Assembly (NCBI GenBank): GCA_964403775.1
Contig: CAYOHL010000001.1
Span: forward strand, 1-37,020
Reading direction: 5' to 3'
Origin: CG1-02-33-12 sp964403775
GTDB taxonomy: Archaea > Nanobdellota > Nanobdellia > Woesearchaeales > CG1-02-33-12
DNA: 37,020 bases
The notes beneath the pieces were generated by a model. It did no database searches and had not been told where the DNA came from. It saw only the letters and a list, made by a program, of their open reading frames with translations. Made by a program: the position numbers and the translations under genes. Position 1 is the stretch's first letter; every line of letters starts with the position of its first letter. Below, piece after piece: positions 15,677 through 23,634 of the stretch.

Positions 15677-17227
15677 ATGTCAATTGAGTATGAAATAAAC
15701 AATAAAGATGTAAGAACAATATATGATTTAGATATAACAAAATTTATAGATAAATTTCTTTCACCTCATAACATAAAAGATTCTATTGGTTTTATGAGCA
15801 GGGAACTTATAACTCTAAAAAATGGAGAAGAGCTAAAGACTTACCGTAAAACTGTTCAAGAATTAGTTGAAAACCCCAACTTAAAACAAACTATAGAAAA
15901 TCTTGTTTTAAATGATTATAAATTAAAATATTTAAATGATGAAAGAGAAGAGATGCTTGGAACAAATATTTCTAAAGAACATAAAGAACTTAGAAAGGAT
16001 ATTATTTTATATCTGAGTAAAGACAAGATTCATAAACTTATTTTAATGGATTATAATATTCTAAAATTTTATTGTGATTCAGTTGATAAAACCCAGAAGA
16101 TTGAAAGTGAATCAAAATTTCTTCAAAAAATTAATGAAGAAGGAAAAAGCATAACTGATGATGAATATTATCAATCTTCAAAAAGAGCAGTTTATATGAT
16201 GGAGAATTTTGGGGAAGCAAGGCTGAATGTTTTCTATGATTATTTTGATAATGTAAAAAATATAGAGAGTATAGTGTTTAATCCTAAAGAAAGAAAAATC
16301 AGTGAAGTTTTTGGCAAATATTTGAGAAAAGTAAGTAGATTGATATGCCCAGACCTTTTCTTATCTTTCTTTCCTTCTCGTAAAGAAAGATTTTATGCAT
16401 GTTCACTTGAGTTCCTGATAGAAAAGAACTTGCCTTATATAGAAAAAGTTCTTGAATATAGGAAAAAAATGGATTTTTTCCTAGGAGCAACAAGATATAT
16501 AGAAAAAATTAAATCAACCGGCATACCACTTACATATCCTTCCTTTACCAAAAAAGAAGGTTTTTTGTTCAAGGAATTATATAATCCACTCTTATTATTG
16601 CAAATGGGTATTAAAAAGAAAAAAGATATTATTCCTAATGATGTTAATTCAAATACAAAACAAAATGTAGCAATTATTACAGGACCAAATAATACTGGCA
16701 AGACAATATATGTGAAATCAATTGGTCTTGCCTATGCACTTGCCCAAAATGGTTTTCCAATTCCAGCACAAAATGCTCAGCTTATTGAACTTAATGACAT
16801 GTACACACAATTTATTCATCCTGAAGATATAGAATTAGGTGAAGGATCATATTCAGATGAGTTAAGAAGGATTAAAGAATTATTTCAAAATGCTACTACA
16901 AAAACTTTGCTAATAGCAGATGAACCAATCAGGGGGAGCTCACCTGAAGATGCTGAGGAAATGAATTTAAGATTTATTAAGGGTTTTATAAAATTGAAAG
17001 CCCCAACTTTTCTTACAACACACCTTCATAATGTTTCAAAGAATGTAGATGGTTGGGAAGGGGTAAGGAATTTACAGACAGAAGTAAATCTATATGGGAA
17101 AGAGATTAAACCAACTTATAAAATAAAACCAGGAAAAGCAAAAGGAAGTTATGGAGTTGAAATTGCTGATCAATTTGGTCTTAGCGAGGAGAATATAAGC
17201 AATTTAATAAATCAAAAGACCAAATAA
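15677..17227 (+). CDS. MutS-family ATPase lacking the mismatch-recognition domain
   Basis: A 516-residue protein with a C-terminal MutS ATPase: Walker A GPNNTGKT (canonical MutS: GPNxxGKS/T), Walker B LLIADEP, the RGSSPEDA signature loop in place of the usual GRGTS, and the TTHLHN switch. About 320 residues of helical, Lys-rich sequence come before it, resembling MutS lever and clamp regions. No N-terminal FxE mismatch-binding motif is present, so this is not canonical MutS1. Archaeal relatives of this type act in DNA or RNA transactions that are not settled. The ATG at 15677 fits the TATA box (15643-15650). It sits between lonB and the PIN-ATPase gene. Function beyond a MutS-like ATPase is unknown. 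Confidence 0.8.
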   Translation: MSIEYEINNKDVRTIYDLDITKFIDKFLSPHNIKDSIGFMSRELITLKNGEELKTYRKTVQELVENPNLKQTIENLVLNDYKLKYLNDEREEMLGTNISKEHKELRKDIILYLSKDKIHKLILMDYNILKFYCDSVDKTQKIESESKFLQKINEEGKSITDDEYYQSSKRAVYMMENFGEARLNVFYDYFDNVKNIESIVFNPKERKISEVFGKYLRKVSRLICPDLFLSFFPSRKERFYACSLEFLIEKNLPYIEKVLEYRKKMDFFLGATRYIEKIKSTGIPLTYPSFTKKEGFLFKELYNPLLLLQMGIKKKKDIIPNDVNSNTKQNVAIITGPNNTGKTIYVKSIGLAYALAQNGFPIPAQNAQLIELNDMYTQFIHPEDIELGEGSYSDELRRIKELFQNATTKTLLIADEPIRGSSPEDAEEMNLRFIKGFIKLKAPTFLTTHLHNVSKNVDGWEGVRNLQTEVNLYGKEIKPTYKIKPGKAKGSYGVEIADQFGLSEENISNLINQKTK

Positions 17228-17258
17228 ATTACTGATCCTATTTTGATATAACAAAACC

Positions 17259-17267
17259 TTTAAATAA
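17259..17267 (+). promoter_or_regulatory. TATA-like box for the PIN-ATPase gene
   Basis: TTTAAATAA ends 24 nt before the ATG at 17292, supporting leaderless initiation there and not at the GTG at 17286. Confidence 0.5.
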
Positions 17268-17291
17268 CTTAAACTTGTTCTTATTGTGAAT

Positions 17292-19115
17292 ATGAAGAAA
17301 AAAACAGCTGATAATGTTGAGAAGCTTGTTCCTGACACCTCTGTTATAATAGAGGGCCTTGTCTCAGATAGAATAAGCAAGAAAGAGATAGTTCCAAAAT
17401 CAGTTGTAATACATGAGGCGGTTCTTGCAGAGCTTGAGCATCAGGCAAACCAGAACAAGGAAACAGGAGTGCTTGGCCTTGAGGAAATAAACAAGATAAG
17501 AGAGCTTTCAAAAAAACTTGAATTTAATCTTGAGTTCTCTGGAAAAAGGCCCAATGCCTATGAAATAAAATATGCCCGTTTTGGAGAGATAGACTCATTG
17601 ATAAGGGAGCTTGCTTATGATGAAAATGCTAGTTTAATGACTTCTGACAAAACCCAGGCAATGGTTGCAGAGGCAAAGGGAATTCACGTTGTATTTATTG
17701 AAATAAAGAAGCTTTTCAAAAAGCTAAAGCTTGAGAAGTTCTTTGATGAAACAACAATGAGCATACATTTAAGGGAAAATGTTGTTCCCTATGCAAAAAA
17801 AGGAACCCCTGGAAAATGGAAATTTGTTGCTGTTGGAGATACAAAACTCACAAGGGATGATATAAAGGATATAAGCCATGAGATAATTGAGGGATCAACC
17901 ATAGCAAAAGATGCTTTTATAGAGATAGAAAGGGCTGGCTCAACAATAGCCCAGCTTGGAAAGTTCAGGATTGTAATAACAAAGCCGCCTTTTTCAGACG
18001 GCTGGGAAATAACAGCTGTCAGGCCGGTTAAAACACTTTCTTTAGAAGATTATAAGCTCTCTGAAAAATTAAACAAAAGGATTGCAGAGCAGGCAGAGGG
18101 CATTTTAATTGCTGGAAGCCCTGGAATGGGAAAATCAACCTTTGCACAGGCACTTGCAATGTTTTATTCAGAAAAGGAAAAGATTGTAAAAACAATAGAA
18201 GCTCCCCGTGATTTAGTTTTGCCAGAAAATATCACGCAATATGCAATTTCTCACGGAAGTGCCCAGGAAATCCATGATGTCCTGCTCTTGTCAAGACCTG
18301 ATTATACAATATTTGATGAGATGAGAAATACCTCTGATTTTCAGCTTTTTGCTGACCTAAGATTATCCGGAATTGGACTTGCAGGAGTTGTCCATGCAAC
18401 AAACCCAATAGATGCAATCCAGCGCTTTGTTGGAAGGATTGAACTGGGGGTTATACCCCAGGTTATAGATACTGTAATCTTTATAAAAAACGGCTTTATT
18501 GACAAGATTTTAAGCCTTAAGATGGTTGTCAAGGTGCCGACAGGAATGACTGAAGCAGATTTGGCAAGGCCTGTTGTTATTGTGAGTGACTTTGAGACAA
18601 ATAAACTGGAATACGAGCTTTACTCTTATGGCGAGGAGACTGTTGTTGTTCCAGTTATATCAAACCATAAAACACCTAAAGATAAGCTTGCTGAAAAAAC
18701 CATAAAGGATATATTCAGGCACTATTCAGATGATGTTAAGGTTGATGTTGTCTCAGAAAACAAATGCATTGTTTATGTTCCTGAAGACAGGATTTCCAAG
18801 ATAATCGGAAGGCAGGGCAAGAATATTGGTGAGATTGAAAAAAGGCTTGGAATGAGCATAGACATTAGGGAGATTGACAAGAAAACACAAGGCCAAAGCA
18901 TAAGCTTTAACACAGAGATAAAAAAGAAAAACATTATTTTCTATCTTGACATGCAGTTTAAGGACAAGAACATAGACATTTACATAAATGATGATTACCT
19001 TTTGACAGCAAAGTCAGGCAAGAGCGGCCTAATAAAAATAAAAAAGAACAACAAGATAGCAAGAATACTTGTTGATGCCATTAACGCTGGTGAGAAAATT
19101 AAATTAATGTTATAA
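17292..19115 (+). CDS. PINA-like PIN-domain, VirB11/PilT-type ATPase and KH-domain protein
   Basis: A 607-residue three-part protein. The N-terminal PIN domain has VPDTSVIIEGLVSD and SLMTSDKTQAMVAEAKG with its acidic metal-binding residues. The middle carries a secretion-type ATPase: GSPGMGKST Walker A, EAPRDLVLPENITQY, TIFDEMRN Walker B, GVVHATNPIDAIQRF and RIELGVIPQVID. A KH domain follows (ISKIIGRQGKNIGEIEKRLG), then a C-terminal beta-rich extension. This is the archaeal PINA family, reported to promote Holliday junction branch migration with Hjc. The PIN active site and the KH domain suggest nucleic-acid binding and possibly cleavage. It is leaderless by TATA spacing. Family call is strong; the in vivo substrate is not read from sequence. 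Confidence 0.9.
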   Translation: MKKKTADNVEKLVPDTSVIIEGLVSDRISKKEIVPKSVVIHEAVLAELEHQANQNKETGVLGLEEINKIRELSKKLEFNLEFSGKRPNAYEIKYARFGEIDSLIRELAYDENASLMTSDKTQAMVAEAKGIHVVFIEIKKLFKKLKLEKFFDETTMSIHLRENVVPYAKKGTPGKWKFVAVGDTKLTRDDIKDISHEIIEGSTIAKDAFIEIERAGSTIAQLGKFRIVITKPPFSDGWEITAVRPVKTLSLEDYKLSEKLNKRIAEQAEGILIAGSPGMGKSTFAQALAMFYSEKEKIVKTIEAPRDLVLPENITQYAISHGSAQEIHDVLLLSRPDYTIFDEMRNTSDFQLFADLRLSGIGLAGVVHATNPIDAIQRFVGRIELGVIPQVIDTVIFIKNGFIDKILSLKMVVKVPTGMTEADLARPVVIVSDFETNKLEYELYSYGEETVVVPVISNHKTPKDKLAEKTIKDIFRHYSDDVKVDVVSENKCIVYVPEDRISKIIGRQGKNIGEIEKRLGMSIDIREIDKKTQGQSISFNTEIKKKNIIFYLDMQFKDKNIDIYINDDYLLTAKSGKSGLIKIKKNNKIARILVDAINAGEKIKLML

Positions 19116-19200
19116 TCATATTCTTGATTATGCTTAAAAACAAAACATTAATATATATTCAATAGATTAGTCTCTTAAAATAAGCTTATAAGGTGTGCAA

Positions 19201-20481
19201 ATGCTCGGAATAAAGTTTATCAGGGAAAATCCGGATTTAGTCAAGAGAGACCTGAAGAAAAGGCATGAGAATGAAATGCTTGCCTGGGTAGATGACCTGC
19301 TGAAAAAAGACGAGGAATACAGGAAATCATTGCAGGAATCTCAGAATCTCAGGGCAAAGAGGAACAGGGTAACCCTTGAGATAAATGAGCTTAAAAAGCA
19401 GGGCAGGGATATCTCAGCCAAGATAAAAGAGATTAAAGAGCTTCCTTCTGAGATAAAAAAAATTGAGGAAAAGCAAAAACAACTAAAGGAAAAAATAACC
19501 TATTATCTTATGAGGATTCCAAATATTTTGCATGAGTCAGTTCCTTTTGGAAAGGATGATACTAGCAATGTTGTTGTAAAGGAATTTGGCAAAAAAAAGA
19601 AATTTGATTTTAAATTAAAATCCCATGGAGAGATGATTGAAGATTTAAATGGTGGTGATTTTAGCAGAGCTGCAAAAATAGCAGGAACAGGTTTTTATTA
19701 TCTTAAAGGCAAAATAGCATTGCTTGATTTGGCATTACAAAAATATGCAATTGAATTACTTGTTAAAAGGGGCTTTACAGTTGTTGAGCCTCCTTTCCTG
19801 ATGAACAGGAAGGCATATGAGGGAGTAACATCTCTTGCTGATTTTGAAAATGTTATGTATAAAATAGATAATGAAGACCTTTACCTTATTGCAACATCAG
19901 AGCATCCAATGGGTGCAATGTTCATGAATGAGGTTTTAAAAGAGCAAGAGCTTCCAATAAAGTTCTGCGGGCTTTCAGCTTGCTTTAGAAAAGAGATTGG
20001 CTCTCATGGAATTGACACAAGGGGAACCTTTAGAGTACACCAGTTCAGCAAGATAGAGCAGTTCATATTCTGCAGGCCAGAGCAGAGCTGGAAACTGCAT
20101 GAGGAAATCCAGAAAAATGCAGAAGATTTGTATAAAGGATTAAAGATTCCCTACAGGGTTGTGAATGTCTGCACAGGAGACATTGGGATTATTGCTGCAA
20201 AGAAATATGATTTAGAGGCATGGTCGCCAAGGGAAAGAAGGTATTTTGAGGTCGGCTCTAACTCAAACTGCACAGCCTACCAGGCAACAAGGCTTAATAT
20301 AAAGTATGAGAATAAGAAAGGAGAAAGAGAATTTATCCATACCTTAAACAACACTGCAATTGCAACATCAAGGGCATTCAGGGCAATACTTGAGAACTAC
20401 CAGAACAAGGACGGCTCACTCACAATACCAAAAATCCTAGTTCCATACATGAACGGCATAACCAAGATAGAAAAAGAATAA
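19201..20481 (+). CDS. serS: Seryl-tRNA synthetase, bacterial type
   Basis: Class II synthetase that charges tRNA-Ser. The 426-residue protein has the N-terminal long coiled-coil arm of bacterial-type SerRS (about 30-105; MLGIKFIRENPDLVKRDL start). Motif 2 is in the CFRKEIGSHGIDTRGTFRVHQF region, and motif 3 in NNTAIATSRAFRAILENYQ, with SLTIPKILVPYM at the end. It is not the divergent methanogen-type SerRS. AAGGTG at 19190-19195 lies 5 nt before the ATG at 19201; an overlapping GTG at 19195 would add two residues. It follows the PINA gene after an 80-bp gap. Confidence 0.95.
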   Translation: MLGIKFIRENPDLVKRDLKKRHENEMLAWVDDLLKKDEEYRKSLQESQNLRAKRNRVTLEINELKKQGRDISAKIKEIKELPSEIKKIEEKQKQLKEKITYYLMRIPNILHESVPFGKDDTSNVVVKEFGKKKKFDFKLKSHGEMIEDLNGGDFSRAAKIAGTGFYYLKGKIALLDLALQKYAIELLVKRGFTVVEPPFLMNRKAYEGVTSLADFENVMYKIDNEDLYLIATSEHPMGAMFMNEVLKEQELPIKFCGLSACFRKEIGSHGIDTRGTFRVHQFSKIEQFIFCRPEQSWKLHEEIQKNAEDLYKGLKIPYRVVNVCTGDIGIIAAKKYDLEAWSPRERRYFEVGSNSNCTAYQATRLNIKYENKKGEREFIHTLNNTAIATSRAFRAILENYQNKDGSLTIPKILVPYMNGITKIEKE

Positions 20482-20493
20482 CCAATCAAAAAC

Positions 20494-20503
20494 TATATAA
20501 ATA
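20494..20503 (+). promoter_or_regulatory. TATA-like box for cdc6
   Basis: TATATAAATA ends 20 nt before the ATG at 20524, in the short gap after serS. This suggests that cdc6 has its own leaderless promoter. Confidence 0.5.
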
Positions 20504-20523
20504 TCTTTCTTTTATTTTCTATT

Positions 20524-21597
20524 ATGGCCTTATTTAAAGACATGCTGAAAGCAGATGAATCTCTTTTTAAGAATTCTGTTGCCCTGGATTATGACTACAT
20601 GCCAAAGCTTATAAAATATAGGGAGGATGAGCAGTTTCAGATGGCCTCATGCATAAAGCCATTATTACAGAAGAGAAATGGCAGGAATCTTTTTATTTAC
20701 GGGCCTCCGGGAATAGGCAAGACAGTTGCCTGCAGGCATGTTCTTCAGGAGCTTGAGGAGGATTCAGATGACATTGTTCCGATTTACATAAACTGCTGGC
20801 AGAAAAACACATCATTCAAGATGCTTGTTGAGATATGCAATATTATTGGCTATAAGCTGACGCACAACAAGAAAACAGATGAGCTTTTCAGCATAGTCAA
20901 ATCAATGCTTAACAAGAAATCAGCTGTATTTGTTTTTGATGAATCAGACAAGCTTGAAGACTTTGATTTTTTATACATGCTCTTGGAAGAAATTTACAGG
21001 AAATCAATTTTTTTAATAACAAACAACAGCAGCTGGATCAGCGAGCTTGATGACAGAATAAAATCAAGGCTTACACCAGAGATGCTTGAGTTCAGGCCTT
21101 ACAACATCAAGGAAACAGAGGGCATACTAAGGGAAAGAATAAATTATGCATTTGTAGATAATGTCTGGGATGAGCATGCCATTAAACTAGCAGTTAATGA
21201 AACCTTTGGTTTAGAAGATATAAGGTCAGGATTATTTATACTGAAGGAAGCAGGCAATAATGCAGAAGACCGCTCTTCAAGAAAAATAATACTAGATGAC
21301 GTTAAAAAAGCAATTGAAAAACTTCCGGAATTTAGTGCAAAGAGCAGCTCTGAGCTTGAAGAAGAAAAAAAAATTATACTCGATATAATAAAAAAGAATA
21401 GTGGGAAAAAGATTGGTGAAATCTATAAAGAATATCAGGCAGCTGGCGGCAAGGCTGTCTATAAAACATTTCAGAGAAAGATATCAAAACTTGAGAAACA
21501 GGGCTTTATCTCAACAGAGAAAATAGCAGGCGGAAAAGAGGGCAAGACAACAATAATAAACTATAAAGACATAACAAAAAAGATTACTGACTTCTAA
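20524..21597 (+). CDS. cdc6: Orc1/Cdc6-type replication initiator
   Basis: AAA+ origin-binding protein that recognises origin recognition boxes and loads MCM. The 357-residue product has Walker A GPPGIGKT (60-67), Walker B FVFDESD (D139, E140), sensor-1 LITNNSSW, the DDRIKSRLTPEMLEF arginine-finger region, and a C-terminal winged-helix domain (EIYKEYQAAGGKAVYKTFQRKISKLEKQGF read across, with ISTEK following). Length and order are normal for archaeal Orc1/Cdc6. It ends in a 4-nt overlap with the convergent acylphosphatase gene. ORB-like sequences lie about 370 bp further on, as often found near this gene. Confidence 0.92.
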   Translation: MALFKDMLKADESLFKNSVALDYDYMPKLIKYREDEQFQMASCIKPLLQKRNGRNLFIYGPPGIGKTVACRHVLQELEEDSDDIVPIYINCWQKNTSFKMLVEICNIIGYKLTHNKKTDELFSIVKSMLNKKSAVFVFDESDKLEDFDFLYMLLEEIYRKSIFLITNNSSWISELDDRIKSRLTPEMLEFRPYNIKETEGILRERINYAFVDNVWDEHAIKLAVNETFGLEDIRSGLFILKEAGNNAEDRSSRKIILDDVKKAIEKLPEFSAKSSSELEEEKKIILDIIKKNSGKKIGEIYKEYQAAGGKAVYKTFQRKISKLEKQGFISTEKIAGGKEGKTTIINYKDITKKITDF

Positions 21598-21866
21598 AAC
21601 CTTACTGTAAAATCATCAAACTCTCCCTTGAATTCCTCATACTTAATCTTGAGGTTAGCAACACATGACAGTACAGGGCCCCTTCTGCAGAAATCAATCA
21701 ATTCATTAAGCTCTTTCTCATTTCCCTCTGCAACAACCTCCACATCGCCATTTGAAACATTCCTAACAAAGCCCCTAAGGCCGAGGTTTCTGGCTTTAAC
21801 CTTTGTGTTATGCCGAAAGAAAACCCCTTGTACGTAGCCAGATATAATAATATGGACTCTTTTCAT
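21594..21866 (-). CDS. acyP: Acylphosphatase
   Basis: Hydrolyses the acyl-phosphate bond of small carboxyl phosphates. The 90-residue protein has the family signature GYVQGVFFRHNT (catalytic Arg18) and GLRGFVRNVSNGDVEV (catalytic Asn36), and a normal length. It overlaps the cdc6 stop by 4 nt. A 14-bp palindrome lies 14 bp upstream of its ATG. Confidence 0.95.
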   Translation of the reverse strand: MKRVHIIISGYVQGVFFRHNTKVKARNLGLRGFVRNVSNGDVEVVAEGNEKELNELIDFCRRGPVLSCVANLKIKYEEFKGEFDDFTVRF

Positions 21867-21879
21867 ATCAAACTAAAAT

Positions 21880-21893
21880 AAATACTAGTATTT
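21880..21893. repeat. 14-bp perfect palindrome upstream of acyP
   Basis: AAATACTAGTATTT is a perfect dyad just upstream of the acyP start and at one edge of the ORB-like region. It could be an operator or part of an origin. Confidence 0.4.
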
Positions 21894-21905
21894 TAATTTA
21901 ACCTC

Positions 21906-21982
21906 TATGTCCAATGATTAGGCCTTGAAACAAATGATTCCTTCGCATATAGGCATTTAATATCCATTGGACACTGGACATA
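21906..21982. other. ORB-like sites, candidate replication origin element
   Basis: TCCATTGGA (21963-21971) matches the symmetric TCCANTGGA core of archaeal origin recognition boxes. A half site TCCAATG (21910-21916) lies 50 bp to the left. CACTGGAC (21972-21979), whose complement is GTCCAGTG, adjoins on the right. TATGTCCAATG (21906-21916) also mirrors CATTGGAC (21965-21972) and GGACATA (21976-21982). The stretch is AT-rich on both sides and close to cdc6. The origin role is inferred from motif and position; no long G-rich ORB extension is obvious. Confidence 0.35.
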
Positions 21983-21995
21983 TGTTGAAATGAGG

Positions 21996-22003
21996 TATTT
22001 AAA
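21996..22003 (+). promoter_or_regulatory. TATA-like box for the micro-ORF pair
   Basis: TATTTAAA at 21996-22003 is placed to start transcription near 22025-22030, just before the GGTGGT site and ATG of the 31-aa ORF. Confidence 0.45.
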
Positions 22004-22038
22004 CAAACCAATTATCTTATTGCTAGAGGTGGTAAGAG

Positions 22039-22134
22039 ATGATAGACCTTAGCACAAACACAATCCAAAACCTGTTTTTCCAGCAGATAAGAAACCTGAC
22101 TCTCAATATCAATACAGAGGATTTAAACTGGTAA
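22039..22134 (+). CDS. 31-aa micro-ORF
   Basis: The frame starts MIDLSTNTIQNLF and ends EDLNW. It has a GGTGGT Shine-Dalgarno-like site 5 nt upstream, a TATA box at 21996-22003, and a second micro-ORF 5 nt downstream before a strong terminator. Promoter, RBS, ORFs and terminator make a complete small unit. No family is recognised. It could be a leader peptide, a small toxin or antitoxin, or a decayed gene. Confidence 0.45.
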   Translation: MIDLSTNTIQNLFFQQIRNLTLNINTEDLNW

Positions 22135-22139
22135 TATAA

Positions 22140-22286
22140 GTGGAAAAGGTGATTAAATTCAGCATACTCAAAAAAATATTTAACAGAACTTTCATGGAAT
22201 GGGATGAATACAAGGCAAAAATTGACTTTTTAGAGTATTTTTACTGGCAACAGGGCGTTCACAAACAAAGCATTCGGAATCTTTAA
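22140..22286 (+). CDS. 48-aa micro-ORF
   Basis: It starts at a GTG (22140), with other GTG or ATG starts at 22149 and 22194. The mildly basic, aromatic-rich product starts MEKVIKFSILKKIF and ends QSIRNL. It follows the 31-aa ORF by 5 nt and ends 17 nt before the hairpin terminator at 22304. The family is unknown. The start codon is weakly supported, but the position before a terminator argues for a transcribed unit. Confidence 0.4.
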   Translation: MEKVIKFSILKKIFNRTFMEWDEYKAKIDFLEYFYWQQGVHKQSIRNL

Positions 22287-22303
22287 TCCATTTTACACCT
22301 CTG

Positions 22304-22325
22304 CCCCCTCTCTGAGGGGGTTTTT
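22304..22325 (+). terminator. GC-rich intrinsic-type terminator
   Basis: CCCCCTC (22304-22310) pairs perfectly with GAGGGGG (22314-22320) around a TCT loop and is followed by five T (22321-22325). This is the form of a bacterial intrinsic terminator and is unusual in this AT-rich archaeal window. It closes the micro-ORF unit. Confidence 0.75.
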
Positions 22326-22356
22326 ATTCTGATTTGTATTGTTCATATTAATAAAA

Positions 22357-22364
22357 TATTTAAA
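22357..22364 (+). promoter_or_regulatory. TATA-like box for the TsaC/YrdC gene
   Basis: TATTTAAA ends 22 nt before the ATG at 22387, so the start codon lies at the expected transcription start. Confidence 0.5.
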
Positions 22365-22386
22365 CAAAGGTCAATATCCTATAATT

Positions 22387-22959
22387 ATGAGAGTTTACAT
22401 AAAAGAAGAAATTTTATTGAGAAAAGCAGAAACACTAAGAAAAATAAAAACAGGAGCAATAATTGTTCATCCAACAGACACTATCTATGGCATTGGATGC
22501 AATGCCCTTAACTCAAAGGCTGTTGAAAAGGTAAGAAAGATAAAAGACAGGCATACAATGCCTTTCTCAGTCATAGCTCCATCAAAACAGTGGATTTATG
22601 ATAATTGTGTTATTACAAAAAATGTTGAAAAATGGATAAAAAAACTGCCGGGAAGATACACTTTAATATTAAAACTAAAAAATAAAAAATCTGTTGTAAA
22701 AGAGGTCAACAGTGGATGGGACACCTTGGGGGTTAGAATCCCAAAGCACTGGTTTACCATACTTATTGAAAAAGTAGGTGTTCCCTTTGTAACTACAAGT
22801 GCAAACATTGCTGGAGAGGACTTTATGACCTCTATTGATGACCTTGATCCAAGAATAAAGAGCAGGGTTGATTTTATTGTTTATGAGGGAATAAAAAGAG
22901 GCAGACCATCTAGAATCATTGATTTGACAAAAGAAAAGCCAGAGATAATAAAAAGATAA
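22387..22959 (+). CDS. L-threonylcarbamoyladenylate synthase, TsaC/YrdC type
   Basis: Makes threonylcarbamoyl-AMP from threonine, bicarbonate and ATP for the t6A37 modification of ANN-decoding tRNAs. The 190-residue YrdC domain has AIIVHPTDTIYGIGCNA, KVRKIKDRHTMPFSV, and the VRIPKHW and FVTTSANIAGE motifs. It lacks the C-terminal Sua5 domain, so it is the short TsaC form. The ATG at 22387 fits the TATA spacing; an in-frame extension to 22339 is not needed. The phosphoesterase gene starts 3 bp after its stop. Confidence 0.92.
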   Translation: MRVYIKEEILLRKAETLRKIKTGAIIVHPTDTIYGIGCNALNSKAVEKVRKIKDRHTMPFSVIAPSKQWIYDNCVITKNVEKWIKKLPGRYTLILKLKNKKSVVKEVNSGWDTLGVRIPKHWFTILIEKVGVPFVTTSANIAGEDFMTSIDDLDPRIKSRVDFIVYEGIKRGRPSRIIDLTKEKPEIIKR

Positions 22960-22962
22960 AAC

Positions 22963-23634
22963 ATGGAAAAAAAGAAAAAGGCTAAGAAAAAACCAGCTGA
23001 TAAGACCGAAAAAAAACCCAAAAAATCAAAATTAAAAATACTTGCTTCTGGAGACATACACGGCGACACAGGCCTTGCAGAAAGGCTTGCTGAAAAGGCA
23101 AAAAAAGAAAATGTTGATTTGATAATACTTTGCGGCGACCTAACACTGGGGGAAAGAAGCACCTCAAACCTTATAGGCCCTTTTGTCAAGAGGAAAAAAA
23201 AGGTAATTCTTATCCCGGGAAACCACGAGACTGTTGCAACCGCAGACTTTCTTGCAGAGCTTTATGGGGCAAAAAACCTTCATGGCTACTCTATTAAATA
23301 TAGGGATGTTGGTTTTTTTGGCTGCGGCGGGGCCAATATTGGGTTATTTCAGCTAGGTGAGAAGGAGATATTTAATTTACTGAAAAAAGGCTTTGATAAG
23401 ATAAGGTATTTAGACAAGAAAATAATGATAACTCATGTTCATCCCTCTGGAACAAAAATGGAGAAATTCACAAAAATATTTCCAGGCTCAGAAGGGGTTA
23501 AAAGGGCAATAGACACATTTAAGCCAGACATTCTTCTCTGCTCGCATGTCCATGAGGCAGAGGGCATAGAGGAGAAAATAGGAAAAACAAAAGTTATAAA
23601 TGTTGGAAGAAAAGGAAAAATAATAGAAATATAA
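22963..23634 (+). CDS. Calcineurin-like metallophosphoesterase
   Basis: A 223-residue phosphoesterase with a Lys-rich N-terminus (first 24 residues almost all K, P and A), then the metal-binding blocks SGDIHGD, CGDLT, LIPGNHE, ITHVHPSG and CSHVHEAEG. These supply the di-metal site of the YfcE/MJ0936-like family. The substrate is unknown; relatives hydrolyse cyclic nucleotides or phosphodiesters. It starts 3 bp after the TsaC stop, so the two form one operon. The basic N-terminal extension may help it bind nucleic acid. Confidence 0.85.
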   Translation: MEKKKKAKKKPADKTEKKPKKSKLKILASGDIHGDTGLAERLAEKAKKENVDLIILCGDLTLGERSTSNLIGPFVKRKKKVILIPGNHETVATADFLAELYGAKNLHGYSIKYRDVGFFGCGGANIGLFQLGEKEIFNLLKKGFDKIRYLDKKIMITHVHPSGTKMEKFTKIFPGSEGVKRAIDTFKPDILLCSHVHEAEGIEEKIGKTKVINVGRKGKIIEI

